Source: CAWGQN01 sp963824885
GTDB taxonomy: Bacteria > Actinomycetota > Actinomycetes > Actinomycetales > Microbacteriaceae
DNA: 64,000 nt
Direction of reading: 5' to 3'
Assembly: GCA_963824885.1 (NCBI GenBank)
Contig: CAWGQN010000005.1
Location: 151,026 to 215,025 of the forward strand
Shown here piece by piece: positions 51,321-59,419 of the stretch. Position 1 is the stretch's first letter. Every line of letters begins with the position of its first letter. Made by a program: the position numbers and the translations under genes. The notes beneath the pieces were generated by a model. That model was not told the origin of the DNA, ran no database searches, and saw only the letters and a list, made by a program, of their open reading frames with translations.

Positions 51321-52544
51321 GTGCCCCAGTTAGCATCAGACCACGCTCGTGATTTCTCGAGGTGCGAAGACGGAGATTCGCGCGCTCGCCGCTCGCCGCT
51401 CAACGCGATCCACGAGGCCGCGGGTGCGACGTTCACCGATTTTGCGGGGTGGCGCATGCCCGTTCGATACTCGAGTGAACTCGCCGAACACCGCGCGGTG
51501 CGCTCGGCCGCCGGCCTCTTCGATTTGTCTCACATGAGCGAGTTCGTTGTGTTCGGACCCGAAGCAGCCGCGGCTCTCGATTACGCCCTCTCCGGATACA
51601 CATCGAAAATGGCGACCGGGCAGGCCCGGTACAGCCTCTTGTTGTCGAGCCACGGAGGGATCATCGACGACCTCGTTGTGTATCGCACGGCTCCGAATCG
51701 CTTTCTTGTCGTCGCGAACGCGGCAAACCGTGCCACGGTGGCCGCCGAACTCCGTGATCGTACGTCGTCATTTGCCGTCGAGTCACGCGACGAAAGCGAT
51801 GAACTCGCTCTGATTGCAATTCAGGGGCCGTGCGCTCTCGACACTCTCGCTTCTGTTCGGGGCATCACGCTTGATGGAGGAGTCGCGGGCGATTCCGATA
51901 GTCGCGAACGCTTGGGTTCCCTCGGATACTATCGCTCGATTCCGGGGTCATTTCGCGAACAACCCGTATTCATTGCCCGAACGGGATACACGGGCGAAGA
52001 CGGATTCGAAATCTACGGGGGACACGACACCGTCGCCCACGTGTGGACCACCCTCGTCGAATCGGGTGCACAATTCGGCATTGTCCCCGCGGGACTCGCG
52101 AGCCGCGATACCCTTCGCCTCGAAGCGGGAATGCCGCTCTACGGGCACGAGCTCGATCTCACGACGTTCGCGGCGCAAGCGGGGCTGACTCGCGCGGTCG
52201 CTTTCGACAAACCGGTCGACTTTGTCGGCCGGACTGCCAACGAGGCGGGGCCACCGCACGACGCACCCGTTCTTGTCGGCCTCATTGGTGACGGCAAACG
52301 CTCGGCGCGGGCCGGACACGCCGTGCACGAACGGGCCCAGGAATCGTCGGCAACCACGGGTCCGCGCGTCGGTGTCGTCACGAGCGGTGCCCTTTCGCCG
52401 ACTCTCGGCGTTCCCATTGCGATGGCGTATCTTCCGAAAAACCTCTCGGCGCGTGGCACAACCGTGTCGGTCGACATTCGCGGCGCGCTCAACCCCTACA
52501 CGGTTACGCAATTGCCGTTCTACTCGAGAAAGAAAAACACATGA
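51321..52544 (+). CDS. gcvT: Glycine cleavage system aminomethyltransferase (T protein)
   Basis: GcvT moves the methylene group from the lipoyl arm of GcvH to tetrahydrofolate, releasing ammonia. The roughly 407-residue protein has LNAIHEAAGATFTDFAGWRMPVRY, DLSHMSEFVVFGP, QARYSLLLSSHGGIIDDLVVYR, ARTGYTGEDGFEIYG and the C-terminal GVVTSGALSPTLGVPIAMAYL. I chose GTG 51321, seven bases after GGAG; the frame stays open further upstream but there it runs through the riboswitch. Confidence 0.93.
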   Translation: MPQLASDHARDFSRCEDGDSRARRSPLNAIHEAAGATFTDFAGWRMPVRYSSELAEHRAVRSAAGLFDLSHMSEFVVFGPEAAAALDYALSGYTSKMATGQARYSLLLSSHGGIIDDLVVYRTAPNRFLVVANAANRATVAAELRDRTSSFAVESRDESDELALIAIQGPCALDTLASVRGITLDGGVAGDSDSRERLGSLGYYRSIPGSFREQPVFIARTGYTGEDGFEIYGGHDTVAHVWTTLVESGAQFGIVPAGLASRDTLRLEAGMPLYGHELDLTTFAAQAGLTRAVAFDKPVDFVGRTANEAGPPHDAPVLVGLIGDGKRSARAGHAVHERAQESSATTGPRVGVVTSGALSPTLGVPIAMAYLPKNLSARGTTVSVDIRGALNPYTVTQLPFYSRKKNT

Positions 52545-52918
52545 TGGCACTCCCGCGCGATCTCTTGTACACCGCCGAGCACGAATGGATATTGGTCGAC
52601 GGTGCCGTGGCAACCGTCGGCATCACGAACTACGCGGCTGGAAAACTAGGCGACGTCGTTTTTGTCGACCTTCCCGCGGTGGGAACCGTTGTCTCCACGG
52701 GGCGCGTGGTGGGCGAAATCGAGTCAACAAAATCGGTGGGTGAGTTTTACGCTCCGGTAGACGGAACCGTGACCGAGATCAATAACGCTGTTGTTGCGGC
52801 TCCTGAACTCGTCAACACCGAACCGTTCGGTGCCGGATGGCTCGTGCGAATCGAGTTCTCGGCGATCCCCGCACTGCTGAGTAGCGACGAGTATTCGGCC
52901 CTGACGGGAGAAAAGTGA
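52541..52918 (+). CDS. gcvH: Glycine cleavage system H protein
   Basis: The 125-residue lipoyl carrier shuttles the aminomethyl group between P, T and L proteins. The lipoylated lysine is Lys64 in EIESTKSVGEFYAPVDG, preceded by GDVVFVDLPAVG. It overlaps gcvT and gcvP by four bases each, so the operon is translationally coupled. Confidence 0.95.
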   Translation: MMALPRDLLYTAEHEWILVDGAVATVGITNYAAGKLGDVVFVDLPAVGTVVSTGRVVGEIESTKSVGEFYAPVDGTVTEINNAVVAAPELVNTEPFGAGWLVRIEFSAIPALLSSDEYSALTGEK

Positions 52919-55812
52919 CGAAACAGCGCGTGCGCGCGACACACGCCGACGTTTTCGTTGATCGCCACATTGGCCTGTCGCTCGACGCTGAAAACGCAAT
53001 GCTCGAAACCCTCGGCTACGAGACGGTCGACGCGCTCGTTCGTGCCGCAATCCCCGAGTCGATTCGCGACTCGGGGGTGAGAACGTCGACGATTCCTCCG
53101 GCCGCGAGCGAAACAGAGGCGCTCGCCGACGTGCGTGCGTTTGCGAATCGGAATGTCGTGCGTCGGTCGATGATTGGATGTGGCTACTACGGCACCATTA
53201 CACCCGCGGTGCTCAAGCGCGGAGTGCTCGACAACCCCGGTTGGTACACCGCCTACACGCCCTACCAACCCGAGATTTCGCAGGGCCGCCTCGAAGCGCT
53301 CATAACCTTTCAAACCATGGTGACCGACTTGACGGGTCTCGCTGTTGCCAACGCCTCGATGCTCGACGAGGGAACGGCCGCGGTTGAGGCAATGCTGCTC
53401 GCTCGCCGCGCGTGCAAGAAACCGTGCACCCGGTTTATTGTCGACGCCGACGTGTTGCCTCAGACTCGTGCGCTTCTCGCGTCGCGGGCGCGCCCGCTCG
53501 ACATTGACCTCGTCGAATTCGATTTGCGGTCTCGTGAGGGGGCCGAACCGGATTCGCTCGCCGACGTTTTTGATGGCGCATTCGGTGTGCTCGTGCAGTA
53601 TCCGGGCGCTTCGGGGCGCGTCGGTAATTTCGCAGCAATCGCGACCGCCGCGCGTCTCGCGGGAGCCGCGACGATCGTTGCGGCAGACCTCCTCGCCCTC
53701 GCGCTCCTCGTGCCGCCGGGCGAGTTCGGTGCTGATATTGCGGTCGGAACGACGCAGCGATTTGGGGTGCCGATGGGTTTTGGAGGGCCGCACGCGGGGT
53801 ACCTTGCCGTGAGAACGGGTTTGGAGCGCGAGCTTCCCGGCCGTCTCGTGGGCGTGAGCTGCGACGTCGATGGCAATCGCGCGTATCGCTTGTCGTTGCA
53901 AGCGCGAGAACAACACATTCGGCGCGAAAAGGCGACGAGTAATATTTGCACGGCTCAAGTGCTCCTCGCCGTTATGGCCGCGATGTTTGCCGTTTATCAC
54001 GGGCCAGCCGGAATCCGACGCATTGCCCGACGGGTGCACGAGGCCGCGTCGGAATTCGGCGCCGAGCTCGTGGCCGCGGGATTTGAGCTCGAATCCCACG
54101 AGTTTTTTGACACGATTCGGGTTCGCGTGCCCGGTCGAGCGCGCGCGATCGAAGAAGACGCTCACGCGGCCAACATCGCGATCCATCGGGTTGACGATGA
54201 CACAATCGGGCTCAGTTTTGACGAGGTGTTGACCGAAGACGCCGCGAAGAAATCCCTTCGTCGCGACTTGCAGAGAATCTTTGGCATCACGCGTGGTGAG
54301 GGAAAGCGTGCGCGGTGCGCACTGCCCGAGCGTGCGGTGCGAAAAACGCCCATTCTTGCGCATCCCGTTTTCACTACTCATCACTCAGAAACCTCGATGA
54401 TGCGCTTTGTGAAGCGCCTCGCGGACGCCGACTACTCGCTTGACCGCGGAATGATTCCGCTCGGTTCGTGCACAATGAAGCTCAACGGCGCGGCAGAAAT
54501 GGAGCCAATAACGTGGCCCGAATTCGCCAACGTTCACCCGTTCGCGCCCGCGAACGACGTGAGGGGTTACCTCGACCTGATTCGCGAGCTTGAAAATTGG
54601 CTCGCCGACGTCACGGGGTACGATGCCGTCTCGATGCAGCCCAATGCCGGGAGCCAAGGGGAACTCGCGGGCCTGCTCGCTATTCGCGCGTATCATCGTG
54701 CGCGCGGGGAAGGCAATCGGCGCGTGTGCCTCATTCCGTCGAGTGCTCACGGCACAAACGCGGCGAGCGCGGTACTCGCGGGCATGCGGGTCGTGGTAGT
54801 CGAGTGCGACGAGTCGGGAAACGTTGATCGCGCGGCACTCGACGCGGCGGTGTCAGCTCACGCGCGCGAACTCGCGGCCCTCATGATTACGTATCCGTCA
54901 ACGCACGGTGTTTATGAGCACGATATTGCCGCAATGACCGAGGCAGTGCACGACGCTGGCGGTCAAGTTTATGTGGACGGTGCGAATCTCAACGCCCTGC
55001 TTGGCTACGCGCGTTTCGGGAAGTTTGGCGGCGACGTATCGCACCTCAACCTGCACAAGACGTTTTGCATACCGCATGGCGGAGGTGGACCGGGCGTTGG
55101 CCCGGTTGCTGCCAAAGCGCACCTCGCTCCGTACCTTCCGGGTCACGAGTACGCGCAACGTGAAGAAAATCGTGGCGCGCCCGTCTCGTCGGCGCCATTT
55201 GGGGCGCCCAGCATTTTGCCGATCAGTTGGGCGTACATACGAATGATGGGAGCCGAAGGACTCAAACGTGCGACGGGTGCCGCGGTTCTCTCGGCAAACT
55301 ACGTGGCCGCGCGGTTGCGTGAGCATTTCCCTGTGCTGTACACGGGCGACAGCGGTCTCGTCGCTCACGAGTGCATACTCGATTTACGCCCACTGACTCA
55401 ACAGACGGGGGTGACCGTTGATGACGTCGCCAAGCGACTCATTGACTACGGTTTTCACGCGCCGACCATGAGTTTTCCCGTGCCGGGAACGCTCATGGTC
55501 GAACCAACAGAAAGTGAAGACATCGCCGAGGTTGACCGGTTTATCGACGCAATGATTGCGATTAAGACCGAAGCCAATGCGGTGGGCGACGGTGTGTGGC
55601 CTGCCGACGACAACCCCCTGCGCAATGCACCGCACACGGCCAAAATGATTGCAACGGAGCAGTGGTCGCACCCGTACAGCCGAGAGTGTGCAGTTTATCC
55701 GGTTCCGTCACTCGTGAGAAACAAGTATTGGCCGCCGGTTCGACGAGTCGACCAAGCGTGGGGTGATCGCAACCTGGTGTGTGCGTGCCCGCCGCCGGAA
55801 GCGTTCTTATAG
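52915..55812 (+). CDS. gcvP: Glycine dehydrogenase (decarboxylating), P protein
   Basis: The 965-residue PLP enzyme decarboxylates glycine and loads GcvH. The PLP lysine is about Lys715 in LNLHKTFCIPHGGGGPG. Other markers: DRHIGLSLDAENAMLETLGY, IGCGYYGTITPAVLKRG, YTPYQPEISQGRLEAL, and HTSMMRFVKRLADADYSLDRGMIPLGSCTMKLN (in shorter pieces). Both halves are present in one chain. Start is GTG. The L protein and lipoate ligases are not in this window. Confidence 0.95.
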   Translation: MTKQRVRATHADVFVDRHIGLSLDAENAMLETLGYETVDALVRAAIPESIRDSGVRTSTIPPAASETEALADVRAFANRNVVRRSMIGCGYYGTITPAVLKRGVLDNPGWYTAYTPYQPEISQGRLEALITFQTMVTDLTGLAVANASMLDEGTAAVEAMLLARRACKKPCTRFIVDADVLPQTRALLASRARPLDIDLVEFDLRSREGAEPDSLADVFDGAFGVLVQYPGASGRVGNFAAIATAARLAGAATIVAADLLALALLVPPGEFGADIAVGTTQRFGVPMGFGGPHAGYLAVRTGLERELPGRLVGVSCDVDGNRAYRLSLQAREQHIRREKATSNICTAQVLLAVMAAMFAVYHGPAGIRRIARRVHEAASEFGAELVAAGFELESHEFFDTIRVRVPGRARAIEEDAHAANIAIHRVDDDTIGLSFDEVLTEDAAKKSLRRDLQRIFGITRGEGKRARCALPERAVRKTPILAHPVFTTHHSETSMMRFVKRLADADYSLDRGMIPLGSCTMKLNGAAEMEPITWPEFANVHPFAPANDVRGYLDLIRELENWLADVTGYDAVSMQPNAGSQGELAGLLAIRAYHRARGEGNRRVCLIPSSAHGTNAASAVLAGMRVVVVECDESGNVDRAALDAAVSAHARELAALMITYPSTHGVYEHDIAAMTEAVHDAGGQVYVDGANLNALLGYARFGKFGGDVSHLNLHKTFCIPHGGGGPGVGPVAAKAHLAPYLPGHEYAQREENRGAPVSSAPFGAPSILPISWAYIRMMGAEGLKRATGAAVLSANYVAARLREHFPVLYTGDSGLVAHECILDLRPLTQQTGVTVDDVAKRLIDYGFHAPTMSFPVPGTLMVEPTESEDIAEVDRFIDAMIAIKTEANAVGDGVWPADDNPLRNAPHTAKMIATEQWSHPYSRECAVYPVPSLVRNKYWPPVRRVDQAWGDRNLVCACPPPEAFL

Positions 55813-56255
55813 CGTGCTTGATGCTCGTCGCGTCGAGGAACCTGTCCGTCGCTCGAGACCAGAATCGTTGTCGGCACCCAGCAGACCCCTCCGGTTTGGA
55901 GTGTTTTTCGGTCAGTCCGGGTGATGTGAGTGTCCGATTCGGACTATTGTGGGGTGATTTCTTCCATCAATCGGACAGGTATTTTGGAAACCGCACAATC
56001 ACTCGTTGACCTCGTATTGGCGTGGGAGGGTGAAGGCGGCGGTGCCAAATAATCGGGCCGCGAATTGTCGAGGCCGACGCATAACAATTCCTTTTAGTCC
56101 TTTACCTGATTTGTTGAGTCTCGGTGAAGGGGTCCTAAACTTTTCACCCCGAAAAGCGAAAACCCGTCACGTTGAGAAATTCTGGTGGTTGATGGTCTTC
56201 TTTTAAAACGCGGCTCGACTTGAGAGCGCGTTACCCACCCGAAACGAGATACCCG
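55813..56255. other. Intergenic region before toxin-like protein 2
   Basis: No gene is seen. It contains a palindrome GTCCGATTCGGAC with a related half-site about 25 bp away (given separately), and the leader ACCCGAAACGAGATACCCG directly before the toxin-like start, a variant of the leader of toxin-like gene 1. Base composition is more A/T rich near 56080-56210 than in the neighbouring operon, consistent with a promoter there. Confidence 0.45.
55931..55977. repeat. Palindrome and inverted half-site upstream of toxin-like gene 2
   Basis: GTCCGA-T-TCGGAC (55932-55944) is a perfect odd palindrome. TGTCCGATT (55931-55939) is also repeated inverted as AATCGGACA (55969-55977). This could be a regulator operator or a relic of a mobile element; I cannot tell which. 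Confidence 0.5.
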
Positions 56256-58034
56256 ATGCTCAATTTTAGTGCGCAAAAAACGAGAACTAAAGACAAAAAC
56301 ACCCGACCGGCATGGTGGACCACCCTAACCACCACCCTGGTTACCACCGCGATCCTCGGTGCGTCTCTCGTTGCGGCACCAGCCGCCACAGCAATGGACA
56401 CAGCTCCTGCTGCTGCGGCTGGGTCGGGAAATGCTCCTGCTGAGTCTTCGGATGGACCGTCGTTTCTTTGGCGGATCGACACTCGGCCCCCGGAAGAAAT
56501 CTTTGACAAAGGGTTCCAACCCCGAAATCCTCGCCGTCTCAATCTTCTCCTACACCACGCGGAAGTGGATGCTACTGATTCAGGTTTTGTGGCTACAACA
56601 GACAGAGAGTCACTTCTGCCCGAAATCATGAAAAACGTGCACGTTGGCGAGGATCAAGGCGTATCTGGCGTTACTAGGGGACCAGTGTACAAGTACAAGA
56701 TTCGTGCGACCCCCGACCGGTTCTTTAGCGTGAACAACAGCCTTCGCTGGATGATAAGTAACAGCTCGCATTGGGCCGGCCGTGTGCCCTTGGCTCAAGA
56801 CACGCTCGACCGCTTTGGTGAGGCCGAGCGTGAATGGGTGGCCGTTGAGGGGATTCCTTCCTCCCAAATCGTGGAAGCAAGTCTTTTCCATCCGGAACAG
56901 GGACCGATTCAGAAAAACCGATCATATGTTCCCGCTGACACTCGAGCGTCGAATCGGCCATACACCGATGAGATCGAAGAAGAATTCCAGGCAAAGCTTC
57001 CGCCAAACAACGAGAATCCTTACGCGAAGCTAGTAATCCGTTGTGACCCATCGGGATCTGGCCCCCATCGCACAAAGCGCGAGGCGCGGCAGTGCAGCGC
57101 TGCGGAAAACGCTGCGGCTGCGGAAAAGGCTGCAGAAGAGGCAAAGGCTGCGAAAAGGGCGAAGGCTGCGAAGGCGCCGCCTAGCGTGTCGACTAGACCG
57201 GTGTCGAGTTCTGGTGGGAAGGTTCAGGGGAAGGATCTTGATTCTGCGAAGGTGCGGGATAGGGCTGCGGCGGTGCAGAAGGAGATTCTTGCTGATAAGG
57301 ACTTGATGGATTCGCTTCCGCATCGGACCGATAAGCCGATGAGTGCGGCGGATCTTGAGACGGTAAACACTAAGTTGAAGGCCAAGCTGTCGTCGATTCG
57401 GCCTGATGGACACGCCGTTTCCGGCGGCCTTGCGAAGGCGGGTGTGGGAGCAGGGCTCTATAACGTCATCACCACGCTCCAGAAGGACGGGAAACCGTTA
57501 GACACTGCGAAGTCTGTCGGGTATCTCATTCCGGTGGTCGGAGAAATGATCGGCATTGCTGACGGTGTTGACAATAACGACCCTGAAACCATTGCGGTGA
57601 ACACGATCGCTTTGGCCGGACTCCTCGTCGCAGAATCGCTCCCCGCGGTCGGCGAAGTCGTCAACGTCGCCCTGATCGTATACACGGTTGGCAAAGTCCT
57701 TGTCGAATGGTGGAAAACACTCGACCCGCAGGGAAAGGAGTGCGCCATGGAAGGTCTCAGGAGTCCCATCATCTTGTTCTTCCCACCGTGCGACACCTAC
57801 GCGAAGCAATGGGCCACCCAATTCAGTAACGCGGTCCTCCAAATAACCACGGACCTCGTCAAACCCGGCCGTGGACAATGGGTCTCACGAGGCGGAGAAA
57901 TACAGGGAGTAGATGACGGCAGGCCCGGGATCTACGACGATCTCCGCACCTTATTCTCGCCAACAACGACAGGCCCCGTCGTCCAACCCGGCAACCCTGT
58001 AAGGGGAATGAGCCCAGCCGGACCCGGCGGTTAA
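56256..58034 (+). CDS. Toxin-like protein 2: secreted ADP-ribosyltransferase with furin-type loop and diphtheria-T-like hairpin
   Basis: The 592-residue paralogue of toxin-like protein 1 has a signal peptide (about 1-47, LVTTAILGASLVAAPAATAMD), an ADP-ribosyltransferase domain (about 68-250), a disulfide-type loop C263 to C280 holding R272-T-K-R275 and R-E-A-R278, an Ala/Lys/Glu helix, a conserved block (about 334-380) and a hydrophobic hairpin (about 417-486). Catalytic residues: Arg73 in WRIDTRPP, His100, FVATT at 111-115, and E191-x-E193 seven residues before Ile-Pro. The E-x-E pair is cholera-like, whereas paralogue 1 has Q-x-E as in pertussis. IPVVGEMIGIADGVDNNDPE then NTIALAGLLVAESLPAVGEVVNV closely echoes the TH8-TH9 of diphtheria toxin, including GIADG, Pro463 and Glu467. 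A Cys496/Cys512 pair follows and the tail is short. The furin-like loop between enzyme and hairpin is the nicking-site layout of diphtheria toxin. Confidence 0.87.
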   Translation: MLNFSAQKTRTKDKNTRPAWWTTLTTTLVTTAILGASLVAAPAATAMDTAPAAAAGSGNAPAESSDGPSFLWRIDTRPPEEIFDKGFQPRNPRRLNLLLHHAEVDATDSGFVATTDRESLLPEIMKNVHVGEDQGVSGVTRGPVYKYKIRATPDRFFSVNNSLRWMISNSSHWAGRVPLAQDTLDRFGEAEREWVAVEGIPSSQIVEASLFHPEQGPIQKNRSYVPADTRASNRPYTDEIEEEFQAKLPPNNENPYAKLVIRCDPSGSGPHRTKREARQCSAAENAAAAEKAAEEAKAAKRAKAAKAPPSVSTRPVSSSGGKVQGKDLDSAKVRDRAAAVQKEILADKDLMDSLPHRTDKPMSAADLETVNTKLKAKLSSIRPDGHAVSGGLAKAGVGAGLYNVITTLQKDGKPLDTAKSVGYLIPVVGEMIGIADGVDNNDPETIAVNTIALAGLLVAESLPAVGEVVNVALIVYTVGKVLVEWWKTLDPQGKECAMEGLRSPIILFFPPCDTYAKQWATQFSNAVLQITTDLVKPGRGQWVSRGGEIQGVDDGRPGIYDDLRTLFSPTTTGPVVQPGNPVRGMSPAGPGG

Positions 58035-58042
58035 ATACTGCC

Positions 58043-58117
58043 ACGTATGACGGATTTCTCATTCCGGTGGTCGGAGAAATGATCGGCATTGCCGACGGTG
58101 TCGACAATGCCGATTGA
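58043..58117 (+). pseudogene. Fragment of a third toxin-like gene (T-hairpin piece)
   Basis: Right after toxin-like gene 2, in another frame, the DNA encodes YDGFLIPVVGEMIGIADGV then DNAD and a stop. It matches residues about 422-440 of toxin-like protein 2, and a run of about 35 bases is identical. There is no start. It is either a partial tandem duplication or the remains of another toxin copy. Confidence 0.8.
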
Positions 58118-58204
58118 TGCGATCATGGATTCGTACGCTATTTGTGGCGCTTACTTTAGTCCGGGAGCATGCGCCTCTGGTGCGTTGCGGTGCCATACGG
58201 GAAT

Positions 58205-59011
58205 CTAAAGAAGCCACGGTAACCACGCGACCGTGATCGGAAACCCGACAAATGACACGATGTCAACGATCCAGTGGGCGATTACGAGGGGCATGACTCG
58301 CCCCCATCGCGCGTAACACCATCCGAAAACTATTCCAAACGCGACATTGCCAAAAAATGGCCCAATCCCCTGGTAGAGGTGGTAACTTCCGCGAAGCACC
58401 GCGGAGGAAACGATGACGGTCCAGCGCGACCAGCCGAGCTGTCGAAGCCGCGCAAAGAGATACCCGACGGCGATGATCTCTTCGCTCACGGCGGCGCGAA
58501 ACGCTGCGAGGATCAAGATGGGGATTGTCCACCAGTACAAATCGACCGGAGCTGGCACGACGTTGACGGTGAGACCGAGTTCGCGTCCCAATAGATAGAC
58601 GCCGATTCCCGGTACGCCGAGACTTATTGCCAGGGCGAGTCCAGCACCGGTATCGCGCCGGGGGCGAGCGAGGTCAAATCCGATCCGGCGGAATGCGCTT
58701 TGGGTCGGTCTCCACAGGAGATAGAGTACAAGCGCGACGCTAAATAGGTTAAAGAATATGGCCAGAAACTGGTACGTGAAATCGAGCCACTCGCGCGTGC
58801 TTTGGGAAGCGTTGAGGGTCGCGGTCTGTTGCGAGAGCGGCGTTTGTTCGGTCAGACGAGCGATGACGTTGACGAGCGAGTACACGGCTGAAGCACCGAG
58901 CGACAGCCCGAGAACAATGACGACTTCGCAACCAAGGCGCCGTCGCGTCCCCGCTTGAGTGACAACCGGTTCGCGATCAAACGCGTCAGCCGGCCGCGCG
59001 CTGCGTGTCAC
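58205..59011 (-). CDS. CPBP family intramembrane metalloprotease
   Basis: The 268-residue membrane protein has about seven spans and the CPBP (Abi) motifs: AAVSEEIIAVGYLFARL with the Glu-Glu pair, RGSYHLYQGIGPFFGNVAFG with Arg and His, and VIAHWIVDIVSFV. This family includes Rce1-type proteases and bacteriocin self-immunity proteins. A GTG at 59011 is the only likely start; it lies inside the loop of a long hairpin and has no ribosome site. It is convergent with toxin-like gene 2; a role in self-protection is possible but unproven. Confidence 0.85.
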   Translation of the reverse strand: MTRSARPADAFDREPVVTQAGTRRRLGCEVVIVLGLSLGASAVYSLVNVIARLTEQTPLSQQTATLNASQSTREWLDFTYQFLAIFFNLFSVALVLYLLWRPTQSAFRRIGFDLARPRRDTGAGLALAISLGVPGIGVYLLGRELGLTVNVVPAPVDLYWWTIPILILAAFRAAVSEEIIAVGYLFARLRQLGWSRWTVIVSSAVLRGSYHLYQGIGPFFGNVAFGIVFGWCYARWGRVMPLVIAHWIVDIVSFVGFPITVAWLPWLL

Positions 59012-59032
59012 GAGCGCGCGGCCGGTTGACGC
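58983..59032. terminator. 20-bp stem-loop at the CPBP gene start
   Basis: Arms GCGTCAGCCGGCCGCGCGCT and AGCGCGCGGCCGGTTGACGC pair (one G-U or mismatch) across a ten-base loop. It lies between two minus-strand genes. It may terminate the upstream small gene or control translation of the CPBP gene, whose GTG falls in the loop. No U-tract is present. Confidence 0.6.
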
Positions 59033-59119
59033 ACAGCGACAAGAGGGATGGTTGCCCTCTGCGCTTGCCGGAGTCGCGAGATTTCTGACTGAGACGACGT
59101 CAGCGAGAACACGTTCTGC

Positions 59120-59347
59120 CTATCGTTGGCGGTCATCTTTCTTTCTAGCAATAGCCGTAAGGACAACTCCAATTACGGCTGAACACGTTCCGAGCGTAAA
59201 CCAAACCCCCGAAACGTCGGACCTAGCGTATTCAATTAACCCCATAAAGTAACTGGCGAGAGCGCTTGCCCCAAAAAAATAGGAGACGATGTTGGCAATC
59301 TTCTTAAAGCGTGCCGACTGCGTAGTCACCGTATACTCACGCTCCAT
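59120..59347 (-). CDS. Small two-span membrane protein, hypothetical
   Basis: The 75-residue protein starts MEREYTVTTQSARFKK and has two hydrophobic spans (about residues 18-40 and 47-65) and a basic end (ARKKDDRQR). No family is recognised and no strong ribosome site is seen, so the start is unsure. Confidence 0.5.
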   Translation of the reverse strand: MEREYTVTTQSARFKKIANIVSYFFGASALASYFMGLIEYARSDVSGVWFTLGTCSAVIGVVLTAIARKKDDRQR

Positions 59348-59419
59348 GATAGTCGAAACCCGTGGGATAAACTGGGGCGTTCCCCCACCCCCTTACTACC
59401 ACGAGACGAGTGTGCACTC

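Noticed and set aside
47967..58117. Prophage or integrative element carrying the toxin-like genes
   Set aside because: No integrase, phage structural gene, tRNA target or long flanking repeat is visible around the locus.
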